Made by a program: the position numbers and the translations under genes
Source of the DNA: Eledone cirrhosa
Taxonomy: Eukaryota; Mollusca; Cephalopoda; Octopoda; Eledonidae
NCBI GenBank assembly: GCA_964016885.1
Contig: OZ024743.1
Coordinates: 183,715,545-183,779,544 of the forward strand
Direction of reading: 5' to 3'
Length of the DNA stretch: 64,000 nucleotides
Part shown: piece by piece, positions 33,036-40,675 of the stretch
Numbering within the stretch: the first letter of the stretch is position 1
Layout: every line of letters begins with the position of its first letter
Notes under the pieces: generated by a model
The model's database searches: none
What the model was told of the DNA's origin: nothing
What the model saw: only the letters and a program-made list of their open reading frames with translations

Positions 33036-33299
33036 TTACAGTGTGGAACTGGGTGCTCCTGTTATGAGGAAGGTTTGGCTAGTTGGCTATATGCAAATGA
33101 GAATTTCAAGAAAATCTTCAATACACAAAATCTATAAAGGTTTTAGTTTATTTACATCTCAGTACTGGTTGAATGAATGTCATGGATGAGAGAATAACAA
33201 ATCTTGAAACAGCTGTCTGGCATTATCAACAGCTATTCAGCTGTCTATGACATGCTCACAGGGCAAAAGAGAGAAAAGTAATTTTTTCATAAGAAAAAT

Positions 33300-33447
33300 A
33301 ATATGGATGATGGTTGGATAACATCCATGAGCTCGGCTGGTCTTACTTGAGGATCCAGCCGGATCAGTTGGAGATGGTTGCTTTTGACAGGATCCACTGG
33401 AAGGCATGTTTGAGGACTCTGCTCCCATGACCCTCTCAGAAGTAAGT
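33300..33447 (+). mobile_element. LINE ORF2 C-terminal fragment (LDNI type)
   Basis: The plus strand reads WLDNIHELGWSYLRIQPDQL, then FDRIHWKACLRTLLP. It is a relative of 7608, 21405 and 36085. Confidence 0.65.
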
Positions 33448-33604
33448 GGGTGAAAAGATGAGAAGAAAATAATATTTTCTTTAACAGCGAGGCACTCATG
33501 TTTAATGTGTATAAACATATAGTATATGCTTTCATATATCCCCCCATTCTGTTATTTAGTTACATACCTTATATCCTGAGTCCAGTACCTACTGGGATCA
33601 TCTT

Positions 33605-33872
33605 TGCTTTTCCACTCTGTTAGTAACGGTAGTGACTCTAATTAGCTATACCTGTTCTCTACAGGTATACGACCTTCTCCACTCTTTAGTGAAATAACTG
33701 TTGGTAAAGGTGGTGACTCTAGTTAACTATACCTGCTCCTCTACAGGTATATGGCTGAATGTCAAACATTTTTATTAGAGTTACATCCCTTACACTGTCA
33801 CATAGTCTGATAAGCAAGCGTTATCAGACAGGACAGGTGATCAGACAGAACATGTTATCAGAAAGGACATGT
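33605..33872. repeat. Two 70-bp direct repeats with hairpins, then short repeats
   Basis: CCACTCT, GTGACTCTA and TATACCTG occur twice (33612-33680, 33679-33755). Each copy contains an inverted pair, TATACCTGT with ACAGGTATA at 33647-33669 and the near copy at 33729-33752. Then TTATCAGACAGGACA-like units repeat three or four times at 33812-33872. Confidence 0.75.
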
Positions 33873-33887
33873 TGCTTACAGTGGTTA

Positions 33888-33895
33888 TATATATA

Positions 33896-33967
<72 letters not shown>

Positions 33968-33978
33968 CATATACATAC
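33888..33978. repeat. GT/TA/CATA microsatellite at LINE 5' junction
   Basis: (GT)n, about 32 TA units, then CATA units, in direct contact with the LINE sequence. Confidence 0.97.
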
Positions 33979-35249
33979 AGGAGAAGTACCTAGCTAAAAG
34001 TAAACCCCTATACTTAGCTTTTGTCGACTTGGAGAAAGCCTTCGACAGAGTCCCCCGTTCCATTATCTGGTGGGCTCTTAGAAAACTCGGTGTTGACGAA
34101 TGGCTTGTGAGAGCTATAGAAGCCATGTATAAAGAAACAGTCAGTAAGGTTAGAATTAACAACGAATATAGTGAAGAGTTTAGCGTAAAAGTTGGTGTCC
34201 ATCAGGGCTCTGTTCTTAGCCCCCTACTATTTATTATTGCCCTTCAGGCTATAACAGAGGAGTTCAAGACCGGCTGCCCATGGGAACTCCTATACGCAGA
34301 TGATCTAACGCTCATAGCTGAATCAATGGCTGAACTAGAGAAGAAATTCCAAACATGGAAGCATGACCTAGAATCAAAAGGCCTTAAAATTAACCTGGCT
34401 AAGACTAAAGTTCTAGTTTGTAAGAAAGAAAATAAGGCGCCGGTCCCTTCCGGGAAATGGCCATGCTCAGTGTGTAGGAAAGGCGTAGGTAGAAACTCCA
34501 TTTTATGTCCCAAATGCAAAGTATGGGTGCATAAAAGATGTAGTGGGATCACAGGTAAGCTAACTAAGAACATAGATTTTACATGTGGCCAGTGCTCTGG
34601 TGCAATAAGTAGCAGCAAGTGCCCACAAAATACTAGCTCTTTCAATTGCACAGAGGGTTCTATAGAAATAGTGGACAGCTTCCGTTACCTGGGTGACAAA
34701 ATTAGCAGTGGGGGAGGGTGCTCTGAAAGTACAGTAGCTAGAATCAGAACTGGATGGAAAAAGTTCAGAGAGCTTCTACCACTATTAGCCGCTAAAGGGT
34801 TCTCCCTAAAAATGAAAGGCAGGTTGTATGATGCCTGCATACGAACAGCAATGTTGCATGGCAGTGAGATCTGGGCATTGTGTGCAGAGGATATACGCAG
34901 ATTAGAGAGGAACGAAGCTTGCATGCTCCACTGGATGTGTAATAGTAATATACGTGAACGGCAAAGCATAAACGAACTAAGGAAAAAATTAGAAATAAGA
35001 GGGATCAGATGTTGTTTACTCGAGAGAAGGCTACGTTGGTATGGTCACGTGATGCGCATGAAAGACGACAGCTGTATAACAAAGTGCAGGGCAATAAAGA
35101 TAGACGGTAGCCACGGAGTAGGCAGACCCAGAAAAACCTGGGACGAGCTGATAAATTCCGACCTCACACACTTACACCTCTCCAAGACAATGTCACTGGA
35201 CCGAGACCTTTGGCGGTACTCAGTAATAGAGAAGACCCGCCTTACCTAA
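33978..35249 (+). CDS. LINE reverse transcriptase with PHD-type zinc finger, 5' partial
   Basis: An open frame of 423 codons of LINE origin; the frame happens to run upstream through the TA repeat to an ATG at 33759, which I do not take as the native start. RT landmarks are FVDLEKAFDRVPR (first catalytic Asp, AFD at 34038-34046), HQGSVLSPLLF and LLYADDLTLIAES (YADD at 34293-34304). A C4HC3 cluster follows at 34464-34595: CSVC, then CPKCKVWVHKRC, then CGQC. The C-terminal tail follows with LERNEACMLHWMCNSN and GSHGVGRPRKTW. It lacks the endonuclease and RT motifs before QEKYLAK. The enzyme would copy element RNA at a nicked target; this copy cannot act alone. Confidence 0.88.
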   Translation, partial: QEKYLAKSKPLYLAFVDLEKAFDRVPRSIIWWALRKLGVDEWLVRAIEAMYKETVSKVRINNEYSEEFSVKVGVHQGSVLSPLLFIIALQAITEEFKTGCPWELLYADDLTLIAESMAELEKKFQTWKHDLESKGLKINLAKTKVLVCKKENKAPVPSGKWPCSVCRKGVGRNSILCPKCKVWVHKRCSGITGKLTKNIDFTCGQCSGAISSSKCPQNTSSFNCTEGSIEIVDSFRYLGDKISSGGGCSESTVARIRTGWKKFRELLPLLAAKGFSLKMKGRLYDACIRTAMLHGSEIWALCAEDIRRLERNEACMLHWMCNSNIRERQSINELRKKLEIRGIRCCLLERRLRWYGHVMRMKDDSCITKCRAIKIDGSHGVGRPRKTWDELINSDLTHLHLSKTMSLDRDLWRYSVIEKTRLT

Positions 35250-35640
35250 ATACAAAGTAAAACCTACTACAGTCAGTAGGCATCTCTAACAAAATACACC
35301 CCCGTCCCACCTCCCCCACCCCATCCACACCGCCTTTTTCAATGTAAAGTTATGTTGGTGCCACAACATCCAGGCCAAAACAAATGAGATCGTGTAGGTG
35401 TCACGACAAAAAAACACACAGTCCACGCTGTAATGTGGCCGTGTAGGCAACACGGTAAAAACCTCCCAGTCCCACACTGTAAATGTGGTTGGTGTTAGGA
35501 AGGGCATCCAGCTGTAGAAAACCTGCCAGACAGTCCTATGCGAGCAATGACAACCACTCTTGCCTCAAGTGGGAAAACTCCCGTCCAAACCCATGCAAGC
35601 GTGGAACATGGACGTTAAACGATGATGATGATGATGATAT
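33978..35640 (+). mobile_element. LINE copy E, youngest-looking, 5'-truncated
   Basis: Contains most of the RT, a PHD-type finger, the C-terminal tail, a single-copy 3'UTR (with GTTAGGAAGGGCATCCAGC at about 35494) and the terminal (GAT)n tail at 35620-35638. No stop interrupts the coding part. Both flanks are TA/CATA microsatellite, so it probably landed inside one. Confidence 0.9.
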
Positions 35641-35735
35641 ACATATATATGTATATGTGTGTGTGTTTAGTAAATTCTCAACATATATATACTCACATAT
35701 ATATACTCACATACATATACTCACATATACATATT
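35640..35735. repeat. TA/CATA microsatellite, then 14-bp units
   Basis: ATACTCACATATAT-type units follow the LINE tail. From 35736 to 36080 I see only an (AAT)n run at 35931-35950. Confidence 0.85.
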
Positions 35736-36084
35736 ATCATTCATCGTCTTTATGTCCACTTTTACCATGATAGAATCAATAGACAGGACTTTTAAGTCAG
35801 TATTCTTCAGATGTTTCTCTTGACCCCAGGCCATGCTTAATTCTAAATATGGTAGCAACATGAATGTAACGAGTTAAAACAAATACTGCTCAGCATTAGT
35901 CTAAAACTCCAATGAATCTGTCAGTCTATGTAATAATAATAATAATAATTACTTTTATTTTCCCCAGAAGTATCTAATGAAGGGGACATGAAAAAGGTGG
36001 GAGTTTATATGGAAATCAGGGAGGAAAAGGGGCTGAGGTAATATATGTACATAATATATAAATTATGGACATATTTTATGGGCA

Positions 36085-36262
36085 AAACCAACCAACAGGA
36101 GACCCAGGGGTAGACCTCGAGCAAGATGGTTGGATAACATCCATGAACTCGGTTGGTCGCGTTTGGGGATCCAGCTGAATCAATTGGAGGTGGTTGCTTC
36201 TGGAAAGAGTGTTGGAGAACTCTGACCCCTATGATATACCCAAGAATAAGTTGGTGAAGCAG
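36085..36262 (+). mobile_element. LINE ORF2 C-terminal fragment (GRPRARWLDNI)
   Basis: RPRGRPRARWLDNIHELGWS then RLGIQLNQLEVVASG. This is the best-preserved of the four copies of this segment; it has the GRPR box in frame. Confidence 0.7.
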
Positions 36263-36264
36263 AA

Positions 36265-36560
36265 ATATATCAGTTTTTCGAGTGTAATCTACTCGATAAC
36301 ACGAATGTGGGTGATGAAAATAGAAACAATGCCTATAAATGATATAGGAATGATATAAAACACAGAAACAAATACATAACTAAACCCTCAGGACAACATA
36401 CAGAAAAGAACACCACTAGGCACTGCACACATACATATTATATAGAATATTTTTAGTAGAATAGAAGCAACAACACTAAAACATAACACTGCACATAGCC
36501 AAGGTACATTGAGCTGTGCTCAGTAATGTAGTTATGGCACACAATAACAATAAGACTACT
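36265..36560. other. Unremarkable sequence
   Basis: No gene or repeat recognised. Confidence 0.5.
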
Positions 36561-36562
36561 GA

Positions 36563-36718
36563 ATGGTGATGATGATGATAATAATTTCTAACATAGGCAC
36601 ACACCACAAATTTAGGGAGAGAAAAGTTGGTGAAATTAACCTCCTATTTGACTGGTACTTTATTTTATTGACACACCCCTTCCCCAGAAGAATGTTAACC
36701 TGGTTGGAATATCACAAG
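36563..36718 (-). mobile_element. SINE family 1, antisense
   Basis: (GAT)n/(AAT)n tail at 36566-36585, AACATAGGCACACACCACAA, GACTGGTACTTTATTTTATT and CTGGTTGGAATATCACAAG. The head is cut off. Confidence 0.7.
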
Positions 36719-36738
36719 AATAGATATAACAAAATACT

Positions 36739-36938
36739 TTGACCCTTTAGCATTTACATTATATATATTATTGTATTTTTGTGGCAAAGGCTTTATCTTA
36801 CATAATATTGAATCTATGAGATTTTGATGTCATTTATTACCTTAATGTCAGTATGAGCAGCTGGTTACAGCCGGTTTGAACAGAAAGAAGTTAGAGAATT
36901 CTGGCCAGATAAGGCCGGTTTAAATGCTAAAGGGTTAA
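36739..36938. mobile_element. piggyBac-type MITE
   Basis: The ends CCCTTTAGCATTTACATT and GGCCGGTTTAAATGCTAAAG (GG), with TTGA on the left (altered TTAA) and intact TTAA on the right at 36935-36938. It is homologous to 19485-19698 in the opposite orientation (GAGCAGCTGGTTACAGCCGG shared). Confidence 0.65.
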
Positions 36939-36939
36939 G

Positions 36940-37165
36940 TGATTTTCTTTGTCAATTTACTATTTCTCATACTTCACCACCCTTAAAGAAGGATTTTTGA
37001 CACAAAGTTACATTTTTTACGGTGGAGTAATGGGGGAATGGAGTCAGTGTCCAGGTGTCAAGGCAAAGGGAGGTAATTCTGGGAATAATTTTCTTTGATT
37101 AATACAACTATATTTTTATGTTAGCACCATTTGTTTTTTTATTTTATTTTGTTTTTACAAGCTCC
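36940..37165. other. T-rich unremarkable sequence
   Basis: No feature recognised. Confidence 0.5.
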
Positions 37166-37355
37166 CTTCTAATAATTGTTTCTATTTTTGGCACAAGGCC
37201 AGCAATTACCCAGTACATTACTGGTACTTTATTTTATCGACCCCGTAATGATGAAAGGCAAAGTTAACCTCGGTGGGATTTGGACTCAGATCATAAAGGG
37301 ACGTAACTCTAAGCATGGTGTCCGACTCTCTACCGATACTGCCAATCCACCACCC
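37166..37355 (-). mobile_element. SINE family 1, antisense, first of three
   Basis: GGCACAAGGCCAGCAATTAC, CATTACTGGTACTTTATTTT, ATCGACCCCGTAATGATGAA and TCCGACTCTCTACCGATACTG (head with A-box region). Confidence 0.88.
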
Positions 37356-37570
37356 TAATAATGGTTTCTGATATATGCACAAAGTCAACAATTTGGGGGA
37401 GGAGAAAATTTATTAAATCTACTCCAGTGTGTTACTGGTACGTTATTTTATCAAGGATGAAAGGAAAAACTAACTTCAGCAGGATTTGAACTCAGAACAT
37501 AAAGTGTTGTAACTAAATTCCACAAAGCTGTTGTCTGATGCTCTACTGATTACTGCCAGTCCGCCACCTT
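37356..37570 (-). mobile_element. SINE family 1, antisense, second of three
   Basis: CTAATAATGGTTTCTGATAT, GTGTTACTGGTACGTTATTT, AGGATTTGAACTCAGAACAT (reverse B-box) and GATGCTCTACTGATTACTGC. It follows the first copy without a gap. Confidence 0.88.
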
Positions 37571-37576
37571 CTGACC

Positions 37577-37770
37577 TTCTAATAATGGTTTCTTATATAG
37601 GCACAAGACCAGTAATTTGTGGGAAAGGGAAAGTCGATTAAATCGACCCAGTACGTTACTGGTGTTTTATTTTATCGACCCCGTAAGGATGATAGGCAAA
37701 GCTAACCTCAGCGAGATTTGAACACAGATCATAAAGGGGTGTAACTCTATGCTGCCAATCCATCATTATC
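37577..37770 (-). mobile_element. SINE family 1, antisense, third of three
   Basis: CTAATAATGGTTTCTTATAT, GGCACAAGACCAGTAATTTG, ATCGACCCCGTAAGGATGAT and GAGATTTGAACACAGATCAT; its head is shortened (the GCTCTAC stretch is missing). Confidence 0.88.
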
Positions 37771-37879
37771 ATGATCAGATTAGAACAGAACTTTCAAATA
37801 TTAAGAGAAGAACAATTGTTATTGCAATAGTAACTGGAGTAATAGATCTGTTACCTAAACAAGATATTTATCTGTGTAG

Positions 37880-38085
37880 GTGTGAATGTGTGTGTGTGTG
37901 TGTATATATGTGTTTGTGTATGTGTATATATGTGAGTGTGTATAATGTGTATGTATATGTATATATATATGTGAGTGTATATATGTGTGTGTATATATAT
38001 GTGTCTATATAGATATGTGTGTATATATATATATAAGTGCGTGTGTGTATATATGTATTTGCATGTGTATGTATGTGTGTATAGG
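37880..38085. repeat. GT/TA compound microsatellite
   Basis: Mixed GTGT/TATA tracts; short frames here are artefacts. Confidence 0.93.
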
Positions 38086-38199
38086 GGATATATTTGATTT
38101 AACTAAACCTCGTACTTGGTTTTTATTGAATCATCTCCAAAAGTACAAAAGGCAGTCAACCCTGGTCAAATTTGAACTAAATATATTTTAGTTAAAACT

Positions 38200-38486
38200 A
38201 AGTGGAGGTGTGTGGCCTAGTGGTAAACGTGTTGGATTACAATCATAATGTTATGAGTTCAATTCCTAGACTGGGTTGTGCATTATGTTCTTGAACAATT
38301 TCACGTTGCTCTAATATACTCAGCTGAAAATGTGTACCAGCAATAGCTGGGTGTTTAAGCCTGTGATAGACTGGTGTCCTTCCAAAGGTGGGGAGGTCTT
38401 GTACTCTCAGTTGCTTAATGCCACAGACACCAAGATAAGCACTGGCCTGATAAGCCTCTGGGTTCAAGACAGACTTTATTTAGAGA
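38200..38486 (+). mobile_element. tRNA SINE family 2, well preserved
   Basis: The A-box-like TGGCCTAGTGG (38213-38223) and B-box-like GAGTTCAATTCC (38255-38266) are spaced as in a tRNA. Then come TTTCACGTTGCTCTAATATA, CAGCTGAAAATGTGTACCAG and AAGATAAGCACTGGCCTGAT, ending TTATTTAG. Confidence 0.85.
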
Positions 38487-38509
38487 TATTACTAAACACT
38501 GTTGCTACA

Positions 38510-38700
38510 TATTCTGCCATCAACCCTCAATATAACTGGCTTTCCATTTGTTACTGCCCCTTCTGCACTAGAGACAATTGTATCAATCATAAAACACTGA
38601 AACAACATATCTCCAGTGGTCATCTGATGAAAGGGGGTTGTCTGTTTGTTTTTCCATTGTCTCCACCCACCTATTTTATTCATCTTGTATAATTTTAGCC
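38510..38700. repeat. Dispersed repeat, copy 1 of 2
   Basis: It shares TGTATCAATC, AAAACACTGAAACAACATAT, TCATCTGATGA and GTTTTTCCATTGTCTCC with 38965-39145. Both copies translate to similar short peptides (SICYC, then CIN-K and LKQ). The family is not recognised. Confidence 0.6.
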
Positions 38701-38964
38701 ACACGGGACACTTTTTCAAATTGACATTTATTTATTTTACACCATCTCTGTTCTCTCTCTCTCTCTGCTCATTATGGGCTTGATGTGCAAACAGATACAT
38801 TTTTATTACTGTTTGTATAATCAGTCTTTTCCACCTTCTCTTTCTCACTTAACTTTCTGTGCATACTTTCTCTTGTCTAAAATGTTGGGCTTTGTCTCCA
38901 TCTCTTCTTTTCAGTTGAAGCAGATTGGTTTGTAGCATATTATATCTTATTTGTGAACAGTTGA

Positions 38965-39148
38965 AAAACCAACCATCTTGTCTTGTGTCCATTTGTTATT
39001 GTCTCATGAGCACAGGAGCTAGTTGTATCAATCTTAAAGCACTAAAACAATGTATTTCTAGCACTCCACTGATGAGATGGGATGGTCCTATATTCTGTCT
39101 GTTTTTCCATTGTCCTCGCCCACGTTTATCCTCATCATTGTTGTTTTT
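38965..39148. repeat. Dispersed repeat, copy 2 of 2
   Basis: About 440 bp downstream of copy 1 and same orientation: GTCCATTTGTTATTGTCTCA, TGTATCAATCTTAAAGCACT and GTTTTTCCATTGTCCTCGCC. Between the copies there is only pyrimidine-rich sequence. Confidence 0.6.
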
Positions 39149-39167
39149 ATGACTGCTTTTCCATGTA

Positions 39168-39353
39168 TATCATCATCGTTTAACGTCCATTTTCCATGGG
39201 TTAGACGAATTGTCCTGTTGTGAGCAATGCCAGGTGAGGTGATCATGTTTTGCTCATACAGAACCGATTTTGGCTTGGTTTCTACAGCTGAATGCCCTTC
39301 CCTATGCCAACCTCATTTACAGTGAGTACTGGGTTGTTGTTGTCTAGACACCT

Positions 39354-39356
<3 letters not shown>
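39168..39356 (-). mobile_element. LINE 3' end fragment, antisense
   Basis: CATCATCGTTTAACGTCCAT, TGGCTTGGTTTCTACAGCTG, TGCCCTTCCCTATGCCAACC and the end at ACACCTACACAC, where a TA microsatellite begins. Confidence 0.8.
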
Positions 39357-39393
<37 letters not shown>

Positions 39394-39417
39394 ACATATA
39401 TACATGCACACATACAT
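39356..39417. repeat. TA/CATA microsatellite between two LINE ends
   Basis: (CA)n, (TA)n and CATA units. Confidence 0.95.
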
Positions 39418-39637
39418 ATCATCATTGTCATCGTCATTTAACGCCCATTTTCCACGCTAGCATAGGTTAGACGAGTTGCCCCATTAGAGGCAAGTTGGAT
39501 CAGGTGACCTTGTCTTACTCATATAGAACCAATTTTGGCTTGGTTTCTACAGCTGGATGCCCTTCCTAGTACCAACCTCATTTACAGTGTGGACTGGGTG
39601 CTTTTTTCCATGAAACCTACATGACCACTTTACAGTA
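39417..39637 (-). mobile_element. LINE 3' end fragment, antisense
   Basis: ATCATCATTGTCATCGTCAT, TTAACGCCCATTTTCCACGC, TTTCTACAGCTGGATGCCCT and CATGAAACCTACATGACCAC, then CTTTACAG in contact with a TA repeat. Confidence 0.85.
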
Positions 39638-39850
39638 TATATATATATATATATGTAAATCCTGGGGTACTCTATATAACAAATATACAGTACCTAGTTG
39701 TGCTATTTTCCGTATGCTGTATATATATGTAAGTCCTGGGGTTCTCTATGTAATGTGTACAGTACCTAGTAGTGCTATTTTCTGTATGTTGTGTATATAT
39801 ATATATATTTGTAAATCCTGGGGTACTCTATATAATAAATATACACCATA
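39638..39850. repeat. About 78-bp minisatellite, 2.7 units
   Basis: GTAAATCCTGGGGTACTCTA recurs at about 39654, 39731 and 39811, each preceded by a TA tract. The units contain TACAGTACCTAGT; the resemblance to the satellite core further right is short and probably chance. Confidence 0.88.
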
Positions 39851-39887
39851 CAAATGGTGATGACAATTCCCTTAAATCTCAATTGTA

Positions 39888-40078
39888 AGGGTAGTAGGCA
39901 CGTTACTGAGGTTGTGAGTTCGATTCCTGGAACAAGCAGTGTGTTGTTTCCTTGAGCTAGACACTTTACATTCACAATGCTCATAATCCACTCAGCTGGA
40001 AAATATAAAGAGCTGCAATAACAATGGTGCCAAGTTGGATCAGATTTTGCTTTTTCCCTTGGACAATAATGGCAGTGT
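39888..40078 (+). mobile_element. tRNA SINE family 2, diverged
   Basis: GAGGTTGTGAGTTCGATTCC (B-box), CACTTTACATTCACAATGCT and CCACTCAGCTGGAAAATATA. Confidence 0.6.
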
Positions 40079-40079
40079 G

Positions 40080-40372
40080 GAGAGAGCTAAGCTAAGCCAA
40101 GTTGAGCTAGACAGAGCTGTGTCCATCTGATCCAATCTGATCCCAGACTCTGATCTGTTCCCAGATCCTGGTTATGTTAACAGAGCTGATCCAATACCAG
40201 ATCCAATCCCAAATTAGACCCAACCTGATCCGATCCCAAGTCAGATCTAATACCGGATCCCCAATCTGACACCAGATCTCCAATCCTATCTCGGATCCCG
40301 GGGCTGAACTGAGCTGGACAGAGCTAAGTTGAACCTAACCAAGTTGAGCTGGACAGACTTGGTTATTGTAAA
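40080..40372. repeat. GATCC/GAGCTGGACAG-rich degenerate repeat block
   Basis: AAGTTGAGCTAGACAGAGCT (40099), GAACTGAGCTGGACAGAGCT (40306) and AAGTTGAGCTGGACAGACTT (40342) flank a block of irregular CCAGATC, CCAATC and GATCCCA units (about 15 ATC/ATCC words in 150 bp). The base composition is unlike its AT-rich surroundings. It is not a known family to me. Confidence 0.7.
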
Positions 40373-40436
40373 GAGTTAGAACCCGATGGCTGAGTTTTTG
40401 TAGTTTCAACAGTTAGTTCCAGACACAAATATATAT

Positions 40437-40548
40437 ATATATCATCATCATTTTTACATCCATTCACCCATACTTGCATGGGTTGGATGTGATGGTTTGA
40501 GACACTGATCCTTTTTTCTCGCCTCATATAACATGCCAACGTATAGTT
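40437..40548 (-). mobile_element. LINE 3' terminal fragment, antisense
   Basis: ATCATCATCATTTTTACATC and CATACTTGCATGGGTTGGAT, joined to a TA microsatellite on the left. From 40549 to 40675 nothing was recognised. Confidence 0.6.
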
Positions 40549-40675
40549 TACATTTTCAAATTTAGTCTACTAAATATATAAGTTCTCCAAATTAGTATAG
40601 TCCCTAACTTTTGCATTAAATCCACTTGAAAATTAGCACCTTTCTAACAAATGTTAGTCAACTCTCCAGAGTGTT

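Larger units (their letters stand above)
31105..33060 (-). mobile_element. LINE copy D, degenerate, linker to 3'UTR
   Basis: Read on the minus strand from 33060: a 3'UTR-like piece (GTTAGGAAGGGCATCTAGC), then KSLYERLLNENAWEKDG, KTGKAAGPLVMVAEMLK, NYRGIKLMEQVMKV, QFGFVPSKN, AFVDLEKAF, part of the zinc-finger insert, RRLERNEVCMLRWMCNSN, RLRWYGLVMRMKNDSCI and YGVGRPRKSF, then the 3'UTR to 31140. Several stops and frameshifts make it inactive. The endonuclease is missing, and 3'UTR-type sequence stands at both ends, so it may be chimeric. Confidence 0.8.

Noticed and set aside
34014..34969. Minus-strand frames inside LINE E
   Set aside because: Antisense shadows of the RT frame.
38213..38270. 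tRNA gene
   Set aside because: The A- and B-boxes belong to a SINE head; no cloverleaf with acceptor stem closes.
39638..39850. Precursor of the 23-bp satellite (shares TACCTAGT)
   Set aside because: Only eight or nine shared bases and no 23-bp periodicity.
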